60,088 nt of DNA from CAYYED01 sp964470785 (GTDB lineage: Bacteria > Patescibacteriota > Minisyncoccia > Minisyncoccales > PEYH01): the NCBI GenBank assembly GCA_964470785.1, contig CAYYED010000045.1, positions 1 to 60,088 of the forward strand, given 5' to 3'. Numbering within the stretch: position 1 is the stretch's first letter; the number at the start of each line of letters is the position of its first letter. The notes under the pieces are model-generated. The model was given only the letters and a program-made list of their open reading frames with translations, did no database searches and was not told the origin of the DNA. The translations under genes and the position numbers were made by a program. Positions 58,435 through 60,088 of this stretch are shown piece after piece.

Positions 58435-60088
58435 TTACTCCACCGTGCAGCTCTTCGCGAGGTTACGTGGAAAATCCGGATCCTTCCCAAGTAAAATTGA
58501 GAGGTAATAGGCGAAAAGATGTAGGGGAATAATTGATAATAATGGAGTTAGCATTTCTAATGTCTTGGGGATATAAATTACGTCATCAACAATTTTTTCA
58601 ATGTCTTGGTTGCCTTCTGTGGCAATGGCTAAGATTTTTCCTTTTCTGGTCTTAATTTCCTCAATATTAGAAATCATTTTTGAATAAACGCTGTCTGAAG
58701 GGCAAATGGCAACGGTAGGAAAATTTTTATTAATTAAGGCAATCGGCCCGTGCTTCATCTCCCCTGCCGGATAGCCCTCGGCATGAAGATAAGAAATCTC
58801 TTTCAGTTTAAGCGCGCCTTCTAAAGCAATGGGATAATTATATTTTCTCCCTAAAAACAAAAAGTTTTTATAAGAACAATACTTTCCTGCCATTTTTTTA
58901 ATACCCTCATTTTTATTTAAAACTTGTTCCGCCAATTTAGGAAGTTCTTTAATTTGTTCTAAAATTCTTTTACCTATTATTAAAGACATTTCCCTTTGCC
59001 GCCCCAAATAAACCGTCAAAAGAGCTAAAGTTGTTAATTGAGAAAGAAAGCTCTTGGTCGCTGCTACTCCGATCTCGGGTCCGGCATGATTGTATATTCC
59101 GGCATCAACCTCCCGGGTAATACTGGAGCCAACAACATTTATAATGCCTAAAGTAAGAGCGCCCTTTCTTTTGGCTTCCCTAATGGCAAATAACGTGTCT
59201 GCGGTTTCCCCTGATTGCGAAATTGCCAAAACAAGGTCATTTTTTTTGATAATCGGTTTTTTGTAACGAAACTCTGAAGCATTCTCTGCCTCCACCGGAA
59301 TGCCGGCATATTCTTCAAGCATATATTCACCCGTTTTTCCGGCTAAAAGAGCCGTACCCATAGCAACAATAATTATCCTTTCTGTTTGTTTTAATTTGTC
59401 AGCGATTATTTCTACCCCTCCCAGCTTAGAAATGCCCTCTTCTGGCAACAATCTCCCCCTAAAAGCATTAGTGATAGCTTCCGGAACTTCAAAAATTTCT
59501 TTAAGCATAAAATGCTTATGCCCGCTTTTTTCTGCTTGAGAAATATCCCAATCAATTTCATGGCTGGGCTTTTTGATTCTCTCGTTTTGTAAATTAAAAA
59601 TTTCTACTCCCTGTTTTGTTATCGTCCCTATTTCCCCATCTTCTAAATAAATAACTTTTTTAGTGCGGGCCAAAATAGCCGGGGCGTCAGAGGAGATAAA
59701 ATTTTCGCTCTCCCCTAAACCAATTAATAAAGGAGATGAATACCGGACAAAAACAATTTTATCCGGCTCTCTTAAACTAATAACAGCAATAGCATAAGCG
59801 CCAACTACTTTTTGTAAAGCAAGACGGACCGCTTCTTTTAAATCTCCTCGGTAATATTCTTCAATTAAATGAGCCAAAACCTCGGTATCGGTTTCAGAAA
59901 TAAACTTATGGCCTTTTTCTTTTAATTTCTCTTTCAAAAAAAAATAATTTTCAACAATTCCGTTATGAACAACAAAAATTTCCTTTTTACAGTCCCAATG
60001 AGGATGAGCATTCACATCAGAGGGCTCTCCGTGAGTAGCCCATCTATTATGTCCTATAGCTATAGTGCCTTCTATGTTTGCATTATGT
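58435..60088 (-). CDS. glmS: Glutamine-fructose-6-phosphate aminotransferase, N-terminus beyond right edge
   Basis: 551 codons seen; the frame is open at the right edge. The visible part begins within the glutaminase domain (GHNRWATHGEPSDVNAHPHW), so the catalytic Cys1 lies outside. HNGIVENYFFLKEKL and SETDTEVLAHLIEEYYRGD follow. Two SIS domains include LAISQSGETADTLFAI and GRKYNYPIALEGALKLKEIS. The C-terminus NLAKSCTVE fits the family's conserved end (K-S-V-T-V-E). It makes glucosamine-6-phosphate, feeding the GlmU-like enzyme. A GTG at 60015 is an internal Val codon, not the start. Confidence 0.96.
   Translation of the reverse strand, partial: HNANIEGTIAIGHNRWATHGEPSDVNAHPHWDCKKEIFVVHNGIVENYFFLKEKLKEKGHKFISETDTEVLAHLIEEYYRGDLKEAVRLALQKVVGAYAIAVISLREPDKIVFVRYSSPLLIGLGESENFISSDAPAILARTKKVIYLEDGEIGTITKQGVEIFNLQNERIKKPSHEIDWDISQAEKSGHKHFMLKEIFEVPEAITNAFRGRLLPEEGISKLGGVEIIADKLKQTERIIIVAMGTALLAGKTGEYMLEEYAGIPVEAENASEFRYKKPIIKKNDLVLAISQSGETADTLFAIREAKRKGALTLGIINVVGSSITREVDAGIYNHAGPEIGVAATKSFLSQLTTLALLTVYLGRQREMSLIIGKRILEQIKELPKLAEQVLNKNEGIKKMAGKYCSYKNFLFLGRKYNYPIALEGALKLKEISYLHAEGYPAGEMKHGPIALINKNFPTVAICPSDSVYSKMISNIEEIKTRKGKILAIATEGNQDIEKIVDDVIYIPKTLEMLTPLLSIIPLHLFAYYLSILLGKDPDFPRNLAKSCTVE

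Overview
The window looks like chromosome of a Candidate Phyla Radiation (Patescibacteria, Parcubacteria-type) bacterium. Three things point that way. It carries large secreted proteins with lamin-tail domains, or with a peptidoglycan-binding-like domain followed by beta-sandwich repeats. It has many small membrane proteins of the kind seen in this group. Most genes lack a Shine-Dalgarno site, and intergenic DNA is full of short dispersed palindromes. This is inferred from gene content; there is no rRNA in the window. Standard TAA/TAG/TGA stops fit all genes.

Layout. 1-12 kb, minus strand: a giant surface protein cut by the left edge, a predicted anti-sigma-like protein and an ECF sigma factor, a winged-helix regulator, and a lamin-tail surface protein with its partners. 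12.2-16.7 kb: pyrimidine genes pyrB, pyrE, pyrF and a fused pyrD-pyrK. 16.7-17.4 kb: non-coding DNA with a good plus-strand promoter and a possible structured RNA. 17.4-26 kb: clpB, an HtrA protease, a DgkA-type kinase, a glycosyltransferase, two glycoside hydrolases and an EamA transporter. 26.3-34 kb: hpt, comEC, a decayed radical-SAM gene, ftsZ, ftsA, ybeY, rpsU, hisS, lepB. 34-37 kb, plus strand: pth, topA, tRNA-Leu. 37.7-44.4 kb: a MacAB-like exporter operon divergent from an ECF sigma / membrane protein / periplasmic protein operon. 44.9-47.3 kb: three small loci embedded in repeats (a UbiA-family enzyme, hicB with a broken hicA, an unknown gene). 47.6-60 kb: a P-type ATPase, a ParA-like ATPase, an MscS channel, a PP-loop enzyme, a GlmU-like enzyme, YvcK, indolepyruvate:ferredoxin oxidoreductase, and glmS cut by the right edge.

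Two observations stand out. (1) Three copies of a bipartite motif (TGAAAYAAA, 13 nt, TGTAGTAAWA) with identical spacing precede the ECF operon, the divergent exporter operon and the periplasmic-protein gene. This defines a likely self-controlled envelope-stress or export regulon. (2) The genes with a canonical GGAGG ribosome-binding site (pyrF, pyrE, pyrB, hpt, the UbiA-like gene and one unknown gene) are the ones bracketed by related palindromic repeats. pyrFEB lies exactly between two 95-bp direct copies that differ at 2 positions. This suggests acquisition of repeat-flanked gene cassettes.

Other points of note: ftsZ stops at the end of its globular domain and abuts a decayed gene; two tandem terminator-like hairpins lie directly before pyrDK; four DnaA-box-like 9-mers lie at an exact 11-bp period upstream of the first sigma factor; IorA lacks its usual ferredoxin domain; and an in-frame membrane segment follows the stop codon of the first anti-sigma-like gene.
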